Shown here: in pieces, positions 63,132-64,000 of the stretch | How positions within the stretch are numbered: the stretch's first letter is position 1 | Layout: each line of letters opens with the position of its first letter | Source of the DNA: CABZJG01 sp902512685 | GTDB lineage: Bacteria; Pseudomonadota; Alphaproteobacteria; Rhodobacterales; Rhodobacteraceae | Length of the DNA: 64,000 nucleotides | Direction: 5' to 3' | Assembly (NCBI GenBank): GCA_051201605.1 | Contig: CP179201.1 | Coordinates: 1,798,001-1,862,000 of the forward strand | The notes under the pieces: generated by a model | Database searches by the model: none | What the model saw: only the letters and a program-made list of their open reading frames with translations | What the model was told of the DNA's origin: nothing | Made by a program: the position numbers and the translations under genes

Positions 63132-63698
63132 ATGGATTTTGTTACAAAAGCCGCTCTTGATGCGGCAATTACACAGATTAAAGATGCGCCAAAAGATGAT
63201 GTGCCTATTGAGACTTTGTGTTTTCGGCCCGGGTTTGGCGCGCGCCAGTTTCCCAACCAAATCGAGGTCACGCGCCGCGGCGGAATTACCGGAGAGCGGT
63301 GGCTAAAGGCGCCATGGATGAAATTGCCCGATGGCGCGCCCGATCCGGCGATCCAAGTTTCTATTTTGGGGCTCAGGGTACATGATGCGGTGCGGTTTAA
63401 TCCGCAAAACATGCTTCATCCGGGCGATACTATTATAGCTGATCTAGATTGCTCTGAGGCCAATATGCCCACGGGAAATTTGCTTAAAATTGGCAGCGCT
63501 GTGTTGCGGGTGTCGGGCGTGTTCAATACCGCCTGCGTCAAATGGAAGGCGCGCTATGGTGCAGAGGCTTTCGAGTGGATTAATACCCCCAAATACCGGC
63601 CCATACGGCTGCGCGGTCTTTTGTGCAGCGTTTATCAAGATGGGGAAATTTCAAAAGAGGATCGCATTGTGAAACGCGGCGTTGAAAGCCAGACTTGA
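63132..63698 (+). CDS. MOSC-domain protein
   Basis: 188 residues with a MOSC core (GGITGERWLKAPW, about residues 50-62; NTACVKW with the conserved Cys near residue 134). MOSC proteins handle molybdenum-cofactor sulfur or act in amidoxime reduction; standalone short forms are common and not functionally assigned. Two bases after dusA, probably co-transcribed. Confidence 0.85.
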   Translation: MDFVTKAALDAAITQIKDAPKDDVPIETLCFRPGFGARQFPNQIEVTRRGGITGERWLKAPWMKLPDGAPDPAIQVSILGLRVHDAVRFNPQNMLHPGDTIIADLDCSEANMPTGNLLKIGSAVLRVSGVFNTACVKWKARYGAEAFEWINTPKYRPIRLRGLLCSVYQDGEISKEDRIVKRGVESQT

Positions 63699-63765
63699 TT
63701 GATATTTTCCCTGAGCGCCGATACTCAATGCGGTATACCCACAACAGATTTAATCGGTATTTAAG

Positions 63766-64000
63766 GTGACGGCATTGGAAGAAAATGAATTTACGACCAT
63801 AGGGGAATTACAGGGATACAGCCAAGAGCGCGTCGCGGCGCTTTTGATGATGGACCAAAGAAATCGGTTATTACTTCAGTTCCGCGATCCCTTTCCGCAT
63901 ATTGCACACCCCGGCAGATGGAGCATGTTTGGCGGTCATGTAGAGGGCAATGAAGATTTGCGCCAAACCTGTGCGCGGGAAATAAAAGAAGAGTTGGGGA
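63766..64000 (+). CDS. NUDIX hydrolase, 3'-truncated by window edge
   Basis: 78 visible residues from a GTG start (an in-frame stop at 63751 excludes an earlier one; TTG 63775 is an alternative). The Nudix box is recognisable up to the edge: GGHVEGNEDLRQTCAREIKE followed by ELG, with the catalytic REIKEE acids. Substrate unknown; it lies about 70 bases after the MOSC gene. Confidence 0.8.
   Translation, partial: MTALEENEFTTIGELQGYSQERVAALLMMDQRNRLLLQFRDPFPHIAHPGRWSMFGGHVEGNEDLRQTCAREIKEELG

Overview
The window looks like chromosomal core genome from an alphaproteobacterium of the Rhodobacteraceae (Roseobacter group). The support is gene content and order: argS-SPOR-scpA-scpB; yceD-rpmF-plsX-fabH-ihfA-merR-tRNA-Pro; guaB-rsmB-cckA-recA-alaS; an olsB ornithine-lipid gene; a long-form dCTP deaminase; a non-pyrrolysine MttB homologue and a RACo-type corrinoid activator; and an alphaproteobacterial SOS box (GAAC-N7-GAAC) before recA. 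By eye the base composition is moderate, lower than that of many cultured roseobacters, with a few clearly AT-rich intergenic stretches. No IS element, prophage, CRISPR array, integrase or rRNA was seen. The only tRNA found is tRNA-Pro(GGG).

Layout. 1-4.2 kb: 3' part of argS, a SPOR cell-envelope protein, and the condensin subunits scpA and scpB. 4.2-9.6 kb (minus strand): dcd, tRNA-Pro, then the fatty-acid/phospholipid and nucleoid block. 9.6-12.8 kb (plus): bamE, olsB and an ABC-F ATPase. 13-16.4 kb (minus): an AbrB-family membrane protein, a small protein, a Rieske oxygenase and a frameshifted XRE regulator. 17-21 kb (minus): acetohydroxyacid synthase ilvI-ilvH behind a promoter, leader peptide and attenuator, then the ribosomal operon rpsF-rpsR-rplI. 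22-30.3 kb: a divergent peptide-uptake locus, with a fused ABC ATPase and two M20 hydrolases on one strand and the binding protein and two permeases on the other. 30.4-33.9 kb: DUF3422 membrane protein and AT-rich hypotheticals. 33.9-38.5 kb: an Fe-S (6-4) photolyase, the RACo-type activator and an agmatinase-family enzyme. 38.7-48.7 kb: guaB, rsmB, a soluble-looking CckA, a sulfotransferase-like gene, recA, alaS, DUF1330 and a lipoprotein. 48.7-57.2 kb: typA, the MttB homologue, a lipoprotein, an AT-rich gene-free stretch, a LuxR-type response regulator, a TetR regulator, metA and a P-loop ATPase. 57.4-62 kb: an EamA exporter, then a Kdo-synthesis cluster (kdsA, kdsB, kdsD) with a frameshifted nucleotide-sugar epimerase. 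62-64 kb: dusA, a MOSC protein and a partial NUDIX hydrolase.

Most of the window is housekeeping, and I do not see a convincing new multi-gene system. The best non-routine signals are the ilvI leader peptide (Leu-Val-Val-Ile-Val codons) with its terminator; two genes broken at slippage-prone repeats (a T8 run in the XRE regulator and a CCTGTGG heptamer tandem in the epimerase); CckA without visible membrane segments, coupled to an upstream 40-residue ORF; a repeated hairpin-GGGAGTATTT intergenic element; and the split peptide-transport/hydrolase locus with a cysteine-rich binding protein.
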